Source of the DNA: Solea solea
Taxonomy: Eukaryota > Chordata > Actinopteri > Pleuronectiformes > Soleidae
DNA: 64,000 nucleotides
NCBI RefSeq assembly: GCF_958295425.1
Contig: NC_081146.1
Location: 16,788,458-16,852,457, forward strand
Direction: 5' to 3'
The translations under genes were made by a program, and so were the position numbers. A model generated the notes under the pieces. That model ran no database searches. It was not told the DNA's origin and was given only the letters and a program-made list of their open reading frames with translations. Shown here one piece after another: positions 41,231 to 52,605 of the stretch (position 1 is its first letter; every line of letters starts with the position of its first letter).

Positions 41231-41949
41231 AGTCTTTAAATGTCTAAATCGCTGCATTCATATTCTTCACATACACATCATTTTCATATTAGTTTAGGCG
41301 TTTTTGGGGGGATTTTCTGCACTAACTTCATATTTATAAGCCTGTTTTGTTGATGTTATCTCTTTAGGATCTTTTCTTTTCTCTTGGGCACCAAAACCTG
41401 GTCCTGATAAGGCAGAGACTCATTTCCGAGGAGGAAGTAGTTAAGTTTAGCAACCAAGATTAAAATATTTGGTGAGGTTTACGGTTAGGGTTATAGGCAT
41501 AAACTGATTATAGTTAATGTTAGGGTAAAAACGCTTTATTTTGGCGGCCCAAATGAATGTGTGTCTTAAGGATCATGTAAAAAGAAAAGCCAAAAGCCAA
41601 TCCAGCCGTAACCCTGAGAAACGTGCAAACATCCTGTTAGCTCGCATCACAGCTGACCCAGCGTGGCCTTCAGCCAAACGCCTGCCCGTCAAGCACCTTC
41701 CACGCGGTTAGTACGGTGAAATATAATCTATAATGTCCAAAACCACATAAGAAGGTTCCCTGGCATTCAAGAACAGCAGAGGAACAGTGGTATCTTTATT
41801 AGCTGCATAACATATGATGTACTGTATATTAGATAATGAAGGTTACAAGTCAAAAGCAGGATTAACACAGAATCCTGTTTATTAAAGTGTCGCATTAATC
41901 TCTTGTTAGCCACGAGGATCCGGTCTGTTTCTATATTTATCTATTTTAA

Positions 41950-42250
41950 TCTCTCTATAAATCAAAGGGATTCTCATTCCAAATGCCATAAGACTCAATC
42001 CAATTGAAAAGCAGATGGCAGTGCCGCCGCGTTAAACACTTGCAACCTTATAAGAAACGATTACAGACGGGCCATCGCGTGCATATTTGACATGCGGTGA
42101 CTTCAATGCATCACTCTCAAAGCATTGGCCTAAGTGTTTCTGTCAGAGTGGCACAGTCGCCAATTAATTGCAGGTCTGTACTGTATGCTGCAGAGAAGTT
42201 TAAGGAATCAATGATAATCCCACTAAAGCTGAGACACAGTGCATGTCAGA
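41950..42250. promoter_or_regulatory. Candidate conserved non-coding element
   Basis: Repeat-free block with CAATCCAATTG, GTCGCCAATTAATTGC and AATCAATGATAATCC, ending at a TG microsatellite. Visual judgement only. Confidence 0.3.
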
Positions 42251-42268
42251 AAACCTGCAAACCATGCG

Positions 42269-42270
<2 letters not shown>

Positions 42271-42318
<48 letters not shown>
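42271..42318. repeat. (TG)n microsatellite, 48 bp
   Basis: 24 TG units. Confidence 0.95.
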
Positions 42319-42321
<3 letters not shown>

Positions 42322-42619
42322 ACGCCGGACAGACAGGACTGCGATGATTAGGATTACCACAGATTGTCTTACAGTGCACTTCTAAAATGTGACACATCCT
42401 CCGTTTATGTCAATATTTTCTCATGCAACACATCAGTCACTCACGTCTATGATCTTCATGTATGAACTGTTCGCCGCGCGTGATTCTGAAGCAGCAGCTT
42501 ATGCCTCCTCGAGGCATGATCGATGAGTACGTCACCATGTAAGCACACACATCTTTACCTCCACTATATGCAGTGCGCGCACACAAACACACACACACAG
42601 ACACACACACCAAGCTGGA

Positions 42620-43450
42620 TTTTTGAAGGGCTCCTTAATCACAACAAAGCAGCTGAATGATAAATGACAGATATGAGGAACAACTGTGGAATGTAAAAGG
42701 GGTTGCAGTCACTTTTTTTTCATCTATGCATTTATTTATTTGTTTCTTTATTTTAGCCCCGTTTTATCACAGATTATATTTCCCCTCAGTGTGAACAGGC
42801 ACCCGAGTCTGGCTGAGGTATTAATTAAAATCTAAATACTAAATATTGATTGATACGTTATCAGGGCACAGCAGTTGGTGTGCAGGCTATTGATCCAGCC
42901 TGTGATTTATTATCATATTTAAGGAAAAATCATTTTGCTTGACTACACGGGGTAATGGATTTTTAGCAAAGGGGTGTAATTCTTTTCTTTTCTTCTTTTT
43001 TTTTTGTATCACGTTTGTTATGTGGAAGGAGGGGCAGATTTCTCAATTGCATTCGGAGATCACTGATATCCTTGGTGCTGCAACCCCTAGAGCACCTCCA
43101 GCCCTGCCCGGTCTGCGAGGGGCTAAAGCTTGTGTAAGAGAACGATCTCCCCGCTCTTGTCATTGGGAATAATGGGTATTGGGATTACCTCTTTAATCAC
43201 AACAAAGATTAACAGATGGTATGAGAACAGTTATTAGCAAACATCTTGCACTCATCAAATCAATAAGATGATTTGTAATCAGGCTGTCGGTGCGAGTGAA
43301 AAGGGAGCCGGGGCTGTTCCCAGAGAAAGACCCTGGCAATCAGAGGCTACTGTGTAGCAATTACCTCTCCACAAAATAGGTGTCCTTCCTCCACTGGCTG
43401 GCAGTCCTCCAAAACACAAGCCAGACTGATAGCAACATAGGGCATTAACA
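42620..43450. promoter_or_regulatory. Candidate enhancer with duplicated TTAATCACAACAAAG module
   Basis: The 15-bp word TTAATCACAACAAAG occurs at 42635-42649 and 43193-43207. Each copy is soon followed by an E-box (CAGCTG at 42650, CAGATG at about 43213). AACAAAG fits SOX/TCF recognition and TTAATC fits homeodomain recognition. The stretch from 43040 to 43450 is repeat-free. Confidence 0.4.
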
Positions 43451-44620
43451 CGGCAAAACACAAAACACTGCATGGGTAGTCTTGTATTAGATCAGGTGTT
43501 GTGTTGCTCTGGGATTTCATTTCACTTTGTGCCTTTTAATTTGGTGGATCTTGCCATGTACTTAAGGGGAGGGGGGGGAGGGGGTAAAAAAAAAATGTAA
43601 ATGTTTACACATGGCATCTCTGGCAACAAAAGACTGTATAGCTCATTAGCGGGTTACCATAAATAAGTCAGAGTGGGGACAAAGAAGGGAGAGCGCTGAA
43701 ACGATACAGAGGAGGTTTCCCCTGTGCAAATATTTCACTGTGGATACAGAGATGGAGAGAAAAGGAAGCGAAGGATTGCAGACATGCCAAGTCGAAGATC
43801 AAACTCAGCCTAGCTCCTCCCTGCTGGATTTCGTGTCTTTAGTTTGATAAACTGTGGGACTCGTATGAGCAACGTTGTTGGCCTTACAAGACGTTCACTT
43901 AATCCTGACGATTCAAAAGCCCACCTGGAGTGCACTTTCAGTGTTTTGACTCATACTGCATTTATTACACTCTGCATTTTGCTATCCTTATTTTGATTTG
44001 CTAAGTGAGTCAAAAACAATAAAGGCAGGTCTGGAAGAACGTGAAAGAGTCAACTGTTTTTTTTATTATTATTCCTTTAGAAAAGTCAAAATAGTTATTT
44101 TTATAATTTTTGTTTTTTATCATTATTATTATTATTATTTAATTTTTTACATCACTTAGCTTAAACACTGGTTCCTGATGACAGGTATCAGTTTTGACTT
44201 TGCTGCTTTTAAATGCTCATATCCTTTTAGGTGTAAACACATTACACTTATTATATAATAACCTGTATTAAATATTATTAAAATATCATTCTCTTAATCT
44301 TTTGCTTCTTTCGGTTCTTGCTCTTACTTTAAAAGGATGTCAACAGACACTCATATACATAGCCATGCACTTATTGTATATTTGGTAAAAAAAAAAAAAA
44401 CCTACTACTGCACTATCACTGCATTAACCTACATTTAACAATATGGTAACTTAAAAAAAAAAAAAGCCTAATAATGCAACACACACACACCTCTACACTG
44501 CCAGTGTAGAAATGCACTTACCAGGATTAAGCAAGGTAAATGGTGCCAAAACAATGACAATATGAAGTAACTGATGCTGTTTAAAAATTCAAAGGCCTGT
44601 ATTGAACAGACAATGTGGCA

Positions 44621-44621
<1 letters not shown>

Positions 44622-44655
<34 letters not shown>
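44622..44655. repeat. (CA)n microsatellite
   Basis: About 17 CA units; a further CA run lies at about 44860-44887. Confidence 0.9.
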
Positions 44656-44657
<2 letters not shown>

Positions 44658-45213
44658 CTGGGCCACAGATCCCTGCAGCCCACTGGTCTGGCTGCTATCC
44701 TGCACACACTGCAGCCTTATGAGCACCACACATCCATGCAAATGTAGGTGACAGCTACACTGGCAGAGAACATCAGGATGCAGTTCTAACCTGAGACATA
44801 CGCTACAGTGTAACACAAAGGAACAAATACACGCACAGGAACTAACTGTAGTCAGATACACACACACACACACACACAAACACACACGCGGCCCTCCCCT
44901 AACAGCCACACAGTCACTTGTCGAGTGACTAATATCTTACCAAGGTCAAACCTGACAAGGAATTCCAATGAGATTAAGTGTCATCAGTGCGGCTTTAGCC
45001 CTTTTCTACTGATTGTTCTTGGAAATAGCATTAGAAGCACAGATGACCAGGACCTTGGAGCAGTAAAAATCTTGTCCCTTCCTGTGTGCTGGGACAAGCT
45101 GATATGTGTGGTATTTGATACAGGGCCTCCGATCAAATACTCTGATATTTACAACAGGGGAAGTTAAGCCATGTCGGGTGTTGTTAACTAACAGCAAAGT
45201 CGCCATTTTATCC

Positions 45214-45238
45214 GGGGGGGGGGGGGGGGGGGGGGGGG
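45214..45238. repeat. Poly-G tract (25 nt)
   Basis: Longest G run in the window. Confidence 0.95.
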
Positions 45239-45599
45239 CAAATGTTTCTTTAGATTTTTCTTTTATGCACTCACAAGTGTGTCTGCTGCATCCTGTAGAA
45301 CAGTCAGGAAGTGCTGATGGTAAAAGTAATAAAATTCCAACAAAAGCACATTTTTTTTGGTCTACAAAAAGCTTTGACTGGAGTTAAAACCTCAACACTG
45401 TGTACTACATGTCCTAACCCCCACACTTTATATACATTAAGTTTGCTTTAAGCACAACATCCGCACATATTTCTCACCCCCCCAGCGTTGTCAGCCTGGC
45501 AGATAATGTGAGTACGTTTTGTTTAGTCTCTTGTCGCAGAGCACCAGCCTTGTCAGCGTGTCAGCCAGCATTCTGTGCACAGCCTCTCACAGTGAGTTT

Positions 45600-45790
45600 G
45601 ACACATATTCCTTTGGTGGCAGCAATGAGCATTTTGTCGTCTCCTCTTGAGTGCCAACTCAATGTCCAATTACACCCGAGCTACTAATTTAATTACAGTA
45701 GCAGGAGAAATGGGTTGATTCAATTCATTTCAATTAAGCCTGATTGGACCTGTCAGATCTCCCTTCACTCATGTGCAGGTACGAGCCGCC
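45600..45790. promoter_or_regulatory. Candidate element carrying the second copy of the 18-bp word
   Basis: ACTAATTTAATTACAGTA at 45683-45700, with GTCCAATTACACC before it and TTCAATTAAGCCTGATTGG after it. Confidence 0.35.
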
Positions 45791-46879
45791 TGTCACATTC
45801 TATCTCAGCCCGCCTCTTCTGGAGGAAGACACCTGATTATGATAACTGAGAAATGCACGCTTGAGTTCAGCGACGCGGGAGTGTAAAGAAACATTTCACG
45901 GGGTCACACAGATCCAAATACTTCCTGATCTCTGACTCTGTGATGAATGTGAGAGTATAAACACTCCACGTTCAGGGCAGGATCACAGCCAGTCGCCACT
46001 TAGTAGAGTTTCAGCTACAATAGTCATTATTTATGCATGATGTCAACTATTATGTATCAAACCGTGTGTGCATGGGAGTGTGTGTGTGTGTGTTTCACAT
46101 ATCCGATTAATGGCGGTGTAGTGTGGAGCAAAGTTGGAAAACATGTAAAATGAAGAAATAAACACCGTGTCATTCAGACGAGCGGCGTGTGTAATAATAC
46201 TGAACACGTTCAGAGTGGATTCCACATGTGTGTGTGTCTGTGTGTGCTTCTACCAAGGGTTAACTGGAAAAACACCATTAAGATAGAGGCAATTACACCT
46301 CTGCAGTTATGTAAAGTTACTTTTCCATAACTGCAGAAGTCCAATTATAATACACTGCATATACTTATTATATTATTTTGAAGGCAAACCAAAGTCTTTT
46401 GCAAAACACACAATTTGCAAAATATAAAAAGTTATGATCAACAAATGGTGAAAAATGATGACAGCCTCTGAAAGAATATGTATTAAATAAATAAATAAAT
46501 AAATGCAACAATTGATAGTAAAACATAAAAACCATGCTTTAAACTCATCATTGATGATTGTGGTGTGAATAAAAGTGTGAGATATTATAAAGAGAGTATC
46601 CAAGTTATAGGTCATTCAAAATTGTAAATATCCCCGTGGTTTATTAGTCTAAAATAAAATAAAAAAATGATAGGCTTATGGAAATATGTGCATAGAAACA
46701 GTATGTCACAGGAGATCAAACAATAAAAAGAATGAAGAGCTATTACTTCCGGTAAGTGTTGGACTCTGCTGAGAATATGGTAAAAGTGTGATTCATCTTC
46801 CACTACGATCCTCCAATAGCAGAAAAAAAAAAGTTGTGTCTCGCTTCTGATTGGTGCAAATCAAATCCTCAGCGGTGTG

Positions 46880-47480
46880 CCATAGGCTGCCATAGGCTGT
46901 TACAGTAGCCCGCGGTGTGTGTAAATGCGTTTTGGCACAAGTTGCGGCGGCGCAAAGACGTCTGATTGGGCACTGACGCACGGGACGCATGCATGCAGTA
47001 TATTTCAGAATGCGCTATACTTTGGCGGTCTCATCACATGGTCGCCTCTATAATCTGCGCATGCAGCATGCAGGTGATGACATGTTTGGGTTCTCCCGGG
47101 AAAACATACAGAACTTTTACGCTTCTTTTTTTCCCCTTTTTTTTATACAGTAAACGCACAGCGACAAAAAAAAATATTAATGATACTCGTTTACTGCGAG
47201 TCATTTATTTACCTCATGGTGTCTTGCTCACGGCTCGGCCTCCCTGCATCGTATCCGCAGCGAAAAGACAGACAGCCGCGCGGCAGAGAGCTGAGTGAGA
47301 GGACGTGAGAGGAGAGGAGAGGAGAGGAGAGGAGAGGAGAGGAGAGTTCTTACAGAAGTCAAGCCGCAGCAGCGGATGATGCAGGGAGGGCCAGTGCAGA
47401 CGCCAAGTAGCCCCTCTTTCTTACCTTGCCATGGAGATCCAGATCCAGAGGGGGGTAAAATGGGTAAAAAAAAAAGGCTC
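46880..47480. promoter_or_regulatory. CpG-richer block about 4 kb upstream of sall3; possible alternative promoter
   Basis: Local CpG clusters (CCCGCGG, GCGGCGGCGC, CTCGGCCTCC, CCGCGCGGC) in otherwise CpG-poor DNA, with a GGAGA array and GTAAA after CCAGAGGGGG at 47453 as a possible donor. No coding first exon could be identified. Confidence 0.3.
47306..47346. repeat. (GGAGA)n minisatellite
   Basis: About eight pentanucleotide units inside the CpG-richer block upstream of sall3. Confidence 0.9.
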
Positions 47481-48079
47481 TTTGGGTGATTATACGTTTC
47501 TTCTCTCCCTGCTTTCCCACCCTCCCTCCTTCCTCCCCGGTACACACCACCCCACACCCCCCCCACACACCACCAGCTCCACATACACACACTCCTCCTC
47601 TATCCCCCCTCTCTCTCTCTCTCTCTCTCGGTGAGGAAGACAGTGGCCCCGCTGCAGTTTAGTGTGTGTGGTTTCAGTAAAAGCAGCTCGTCCTTTAAGG
47701 TCGGGACATACATCAGTATCACCTGCACAATAAAACACACACACTCTTTTTTTTCTTTTTTAAATCGATATTGGTGTGATAATAAATGTACAGTCCTTTT
47801 ATATTATTGTTACCTTTTGATGTCGCACATTTGTGATTTTTTTTCTCTCAAAATGTTGTGTGTCCAAATTCATTTTTCTCATAACAAATCAAAAGGGTCC
47901 GGTGGTAAAATCTGATCTCACTGAAATACCCCCCCCCCCCCTCCCCGTTACACTGTCTCCCTCTGTCCTCCCTGCGTGTGCGCGTGTGTGTGTTTTATGT
48001 CCTGTAGTGTGCACCGGATTAAATGGCACCTCGTCTTAAATGGCACCTTGCCTCGCTTCCCCTCTCCTTTCATCATCAG

Positions 48080-48510
48080 CAAAATAAAGATTAGGCCTAC
48101 AGAGGAGATTGTAAAGGCTCGCCGCCTTTAGAGGCGCAGGGATCTTCATTCCTCTGCCTTTGTGATGATATTGATGATGATGATGGCCAAGTGGACAGTT
48201 TGATTTTTGTGTGGCGAGCTAGTTATAAAGAATCAATATTATATCAAGGGGGTAACTTTGGTGATAAAGGACTTCAGCCACTCTGGCTATTCATCATAAG
48301 TCTGTAGCAAGCAGATAGGTCAAAAGAAATTATATTGCTCTAAAGAGTGTGTCTCCTTATCTCTCAGTACCAGGGGAGTGGAGGACACGCCGATCGATAC
48401 AGTAGCTGCCGTATACTCCTTGCAATTATCAATAGCTGATTTTGTCTTCCTGGGGGCTGCATCTATTAATACCAGATAATAACAGCCTTTTGGACATAAC
48501 TTCTAAGGGA
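48080..48510. promoter_or_regulatory. Candidate conserved non-coding element upstream of sall3
   Basis: Repeat-poor block with AATAAAGATTAGGCC, GATAAAGGACTTC, TTATCAATAGCTGATTTTG and CTATTAATACC words, about 2.6 kb before the start codon. Visual judgement only. Confidence 0.35.
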
Positions 48511-49639
48511 ATGATGGAAAGAGAAGAAGAAGAAGAGGGAGAGAGAGAGAGAGGGGAAAAAGAGAAAAGTTTGCTCACAGGACGACCTTGATGTCAACAG
48601 ATTTGTCTCTCATATGAGGTGGACACAAGGGAATAGACAAGTCAAACAGACAAGAGGGGGAGGAAGGAGGGAGGAGAAGGGGGAGGGGGGTGCTTACCCG
48701 CAACTAAAAAAAAAACTGAGGGTTTATCATTACAAAAAAAACAGCTTTTTTAAATTCACAGGTTTCATGAACATGAAAATATGACATAATATCAACTTTA
48801 TTTTTATACGTATATATAATGTAGTCAAAGCCTATTTGAAAATGTATATTTTGTCTCCAATAGGTAAAAAAAAATGAAAACCCTACGCATCATTTTACAT
48901 CAATTAAAGATATATGCGCACGTGCTTCCTTTCCTCCTTTCCACGCCACTTGTCCTCGAACATCTTAATCCACCCCCCCCCCCCCACACACACACACCAG
49001 ACTATGACCTCACGCATTTTGATGCAAATTGCAAAGTAAAGGGTTAATGTGTTCATTCAGCACCGCAGTGAGCTGCACAACATGGTTTCTCTCCTCATCT
49101 TTTTTTTACCCTTAAACAATGAAAAACAACATCATTAAATGCTTGTATTTCATGTTTATAAGATAAATAAACCATATATTCTCCCAAGACGACACATAGT
49201 CCTCGTGTTGTTGTCTTTTTTTTTTTTAATTATGTACTTGTTTACATAAAATACAATGGGTTTTGATTATTGTAACAAATGTAACCGTGCGTAAATGTGC
49301 GTAAATATGCCCACACATTTAAATAAAGTTAAAAAATAAAGGGGGTTATGTTGCGATGGAAAGCCAGGAAAATTACTCATAAACATAAATAATAAATAAA
49401 AACACACGAGGCTGATATGAGTGTGTCCTGACGGTGGTGGCGGTGACAGGTTACAGAGCTTTGTGATATTATATGATGGGAGGTCAGATCGTGGGTGTTC
49501 ACTGTGGCTCTGAGGACGATCCACTCAACAGTAACGTGGTGGTACATCCTAGTGGTGACTGAAAGCAATGGGCTGAACCCTCTGCTAGGGGTTAACTCAC
49601 ACACAGCGCAGTCCCTCTCACACACTCACATTCACGCAT
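48511..49639. other. Upstream of sall3, no distinct feature
   Basis: Purine-rich GA runs (48520-48700), poly-C with CA (about 48971-49000), then AT-rich DNA up to the CpG-richer leader region. The 158-codon frame from 49495 starts at GTG and reads low-complexity DNA. Confidence 0.5.
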
Positions 49640-50784
49640 ACACATACACACGCGCGCAGAGCCATGCCCAGCGCCGAGAGACCGACACCGCGAGCAGGCT
49701 GCCAGAAGATAACTTCAAACTTGGCTTCGATGTGAGCGAGCGAGCCGAGTGGAAAGAGGGCAACTTGCTTTTGGGGGAAAAACAAGCGGCTTCTCTGTGT
49801 TTGGTCACCGTATATCCAGTAAAAGCCACTTTTGGAGCGCGCGCCGAGGCAAAGGCACAACCGGGAGCTAAAAGCACCGCGAGAGAAAGAAGAGGAGGAG
49901 GAGGAGGAGGAGGAGAGGGAGGAGAAGTTCACAGCGACCCTGACACTGAATCATCTCTACGGGACAAATGAGTTTTTGATCACAGTCAGTGTCGCGTCGC
50001 TGCGGAGAGGAGAGGACTCTTGTTAACCGCTTTCTCGGAAGACGCGCGTCAAAGTTTGGACAGCGGAGAGGGGAAAAAAAAAAAGACTCCCGAAGTGATC
50101 TCGTCCCGTTCACTTTCTGATTGAACTCTGTACAAAGTCAAAACAACGACTGCTATGGTTTTTGTTTTTTTTTGTTTGGGGGGGAGATGACTAAACTTGA
50201 AACACCTCAGCGACTGTAAACACCACTCTCGAGTAAAAGGAAGGAGGGTGCGTGTGCACACGAGAGGCGGAGAAGAGGAAGAATAAGAAGAAAAAGTTAC
50301 CCGGAGAAAAAAGTGCAAGAGAATCTGAGATAACACTTATGAGAAGACGCTTTGAGAACTTCTGAGGTAGAAGTGACACGTTTAAGGCCAGAGTGATGAA
50401 GAAGATGGGGCGGTGAAGTCTCAGAGTCAGTGCGCTTGGTGACAGGAGGGGGGTTCAAAGAAGAGTGTGACGCTCCCCATGTTGAAGACCCCCCCGTGAG
50501 CTCGTGGGCATAACAAGAGATTTGGTGTGTTGTTGTGTTGTTGGGGGAGGTTTATAGTAAAGAGAAAAAGAGACGGATAAAGTCTGGGAGTGAAGCGGCT
50601 AATTGCTTAGTCCGTCCCTCATTACCATATCCAATGCGCGTCCGCTGGACTTCAGCCAATCCTCCCCACCTTCACACGGTGCCATTAATCGCGAGGCATT
50701 ATTCACTATCATAATTATTATACCGACATGCGCAATCCAACGCGCAGCAACCGCACCGGCACCATCACCATCATCATCACCCTG

Positions 50785-50818
<34 letters not shown>

Positions 50819-51077
50819 GCAGCAGCACCGGCTAATTTCTGATTGTTTTGTTTGTTTTTGGGTTTTTTTGTTTTTTGTCCTGTTCTTCTCTTCACTCCCC
50901 CTCTCTCTCCGCAAACCAGACTGTCTGCGAACTTTTTTCTATGTGTTGATTCATTCGCTCTCCGCTGATGTATCTGCAAAACGCAGAGACATCTCGGAGC
51001 GCAAACGCAGCAGCATCATCACCACCACCACCACCACCATCATCATCGTCGTCGCCGCCAGCACCGACGCCAGCACC
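49640..51077 (+). promoter_or_regulatory. sall3: Probable sall3 promoter and 5' leader
   Basis: The 1.4 kb before the sall3 start is richer in CpG than the surrounding DNA (CGCGCGCAGAGCC, GAGCGCGCGCCGAGG, GACGCGCGTC), with purine-rich GGA runs at about 49896-49925, a CAG run at 50785-50827 and CAC/CAT/CGT triplets at 51016-51060. No convincing TATA box was found and the start of transcription cannot be placed from sequence. Short upstream ORFs (ATG at 50941 and 50968) would lie in the leader if transcription starts before them. Confidence 0.5.
50785..50827. repeat. (CAG)n triplet run, interrupted
   Basis: About 14 CAG/CAA units, 250 bp before the sall3 start, in the probable leader. Confidence 0.9.
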
Positions 51078-51138
51078 ATGTCCCGACGCAAGCAAGCCAA
51101 GCCGCAGCACCTCAAGTCGGACGAGGATCCCGCACTAA
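50968..51138 (+). other. Upstream ORF overlapping the sall3 start codon
   Basis: ATG at 50968 opens a 56-codon frame ending TAA at 51136-51138, 61 nt inside the sall3 coding region and in a different frame. Its middle is Pro/Ser-rich because it reads the CAC/CAT triplet run. The -3 base is C, so initiation would be weak. A two-codon ORF (ATG TGT TGA, 50941-50949) lies just before it. Both depend on the unproven assumption that the leader includes this stretch. Confidence 0.4.
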
Positions 51139-51162
51139 CCGCCGGGGTGATTTCCGAACACG
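51078..51162 (+). CDS. sall3: sall3 coding exon 1 (NuRD-recruitment motif)
   Basis: Encodes 28 residues plus one nucleotide (phase 1), starting [17 protein letters not shown], the signature N-terminus of SALL3 (SALL1 has HFQSD at the same place). The motif binds the RBBP4/7 subunit of NuRD in SALL family members. The start is fixed by this conserved motif. The -3 base is A, a fair Kozak context, but +4 is T. The exon ends in CACG followed by a strong GTGAGT donor. No in-frame ATG occurs upstream, although the frame stays open to about 50868. Confidence 0.95.
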
Positions 51163-52557
51163 GTGAGTGGATTTAATCAGCTGAGAGCTTCTTATCCAGC
51201 TCCAGCCTCCCAACAGAAAAACTTCCTCCCTCCTCGCAGCTCTGCTGCACTGTGTTGTCTCCTGAATCCACTTTACTTTGGGGACCCTGTTTTAAGTTTT
51301 GACTGTCAGTGAAAAGTCGTTTGGATTAATCTGGGCTGCAGCTGGGTCATTGGTGAGATTCATTTCTTAATGCAGTAATTTATACTACATGTGTTATGGC
51401 AGATTTATTTAAGTTAAATGTTCTCTCGTATGCGATCAGAGAAAGTCTTACACAGGTCTCTGTTGAAGACGTGGGCGTTTTATTCCCACACACAGTCTGC
51501 AGCACATCCACGTCTCGTGGCTGACTGATGACTTTTTTTTTTAGGATTAATGTAACGAATGGATATAATAATTTACACCAGTTTACACTCGCAGCATTTG
51601 CATTCTGTGCTGGAGGCCTTTTTAAAAAAATAATAATAAAAAAATAAAAAGGCCCATTTTTAAATAAATTTGATTTTAATCCTGAATTAAATCCCTTCTG
51701 ATTTATGTTAAATATGTGCGACTTTAAATGTCCATGCGCACAATATGAGACGTGCACGCGCGCGCACACACATGAACACAAGATCATACAAGCAGCGGGG
51801 TTTTTTCTCTCTTTTTGAAGTTATTGACTCCGCAGAAATTCCAGTATTTTTATAGAAATTATTTAAAAAAAAAAAAACAACATATGATTTGATTTTCGTG
51901 ATCACACGAGTGACCTTTGTTGCTCAGCGCCTGCCTGTTCCTCCAATGCGGATTTCTGTTGTAAATCGAAGCCTTGTTTTGTTATGGAAATTGTTTTTTT
52001 GTTTTGTTTTCGTGTGTGTGTGTGTGTGAACCCCCTTCACATAAATTTCGCACACTTGATTTGTTCCTTTTTGCTCACAGTGTAGACAACATCGGTTGAC
52101 AGAGCTCGTCCTCACCATGTGGAGGAGAGGAGTGAAAAAAAAGGGTTCATTCATTCTTTATTCTGTCCTCAGCTCTTTTTCCCGCAATAAAACAATTATC
52201 AGTGAGCTAAAGGCAGACACTAAACAAGGTGACATGCTATGCGAATTACAGGAATAACTGGGATTATTATGTCCTCTTATTTTTACTACAGAAATCCTTT
52301 TTTAAAAATTATTTTATGAGATTATTCCCAATGAGAATTTTGACATTTATTATAAATATGGGGATATTGTGTGTTATCTAAGGAGGTGTGTAAGGGTGTG
52401 GATTAAATCATTTCTAATAATACAACTGTAATTTACGGAAAAAAATATCTCAGTATTTCAACAGTCACTCTTTTAATGTTAGATAAGAAAGAGAAGAAAA
52501 TTGCTCCGGGTTCCCACCAAACCAGTGCTACCTTTTTTTCCTTAGACCATGTTGACA

Positions 52558-52605
<48 letters not shown>

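Larger units (their letters stand above)
33020..46879. other. Intergenic, no gene recognised
   Basis: Microsatellite-rich DNA with several repeat-free candidate elements between 36060 and 45790. No coding or RNA gene seen. Confidence 0.65.

Noticed and set aside
47228..47744. Several frames of 64 to 120 codons near 47.2-47.7 kb
   Set aside because: Driven by GGAGA, TC and CCAC-rich low-complexity DNA on both strands.
49495..49971. 158-codon plus-strand frame before sall3
   Set aside because: Starts at GTG, not ATG, reads CA and GGA repeats, and lies in the probable promoter/leader; not a known protein.
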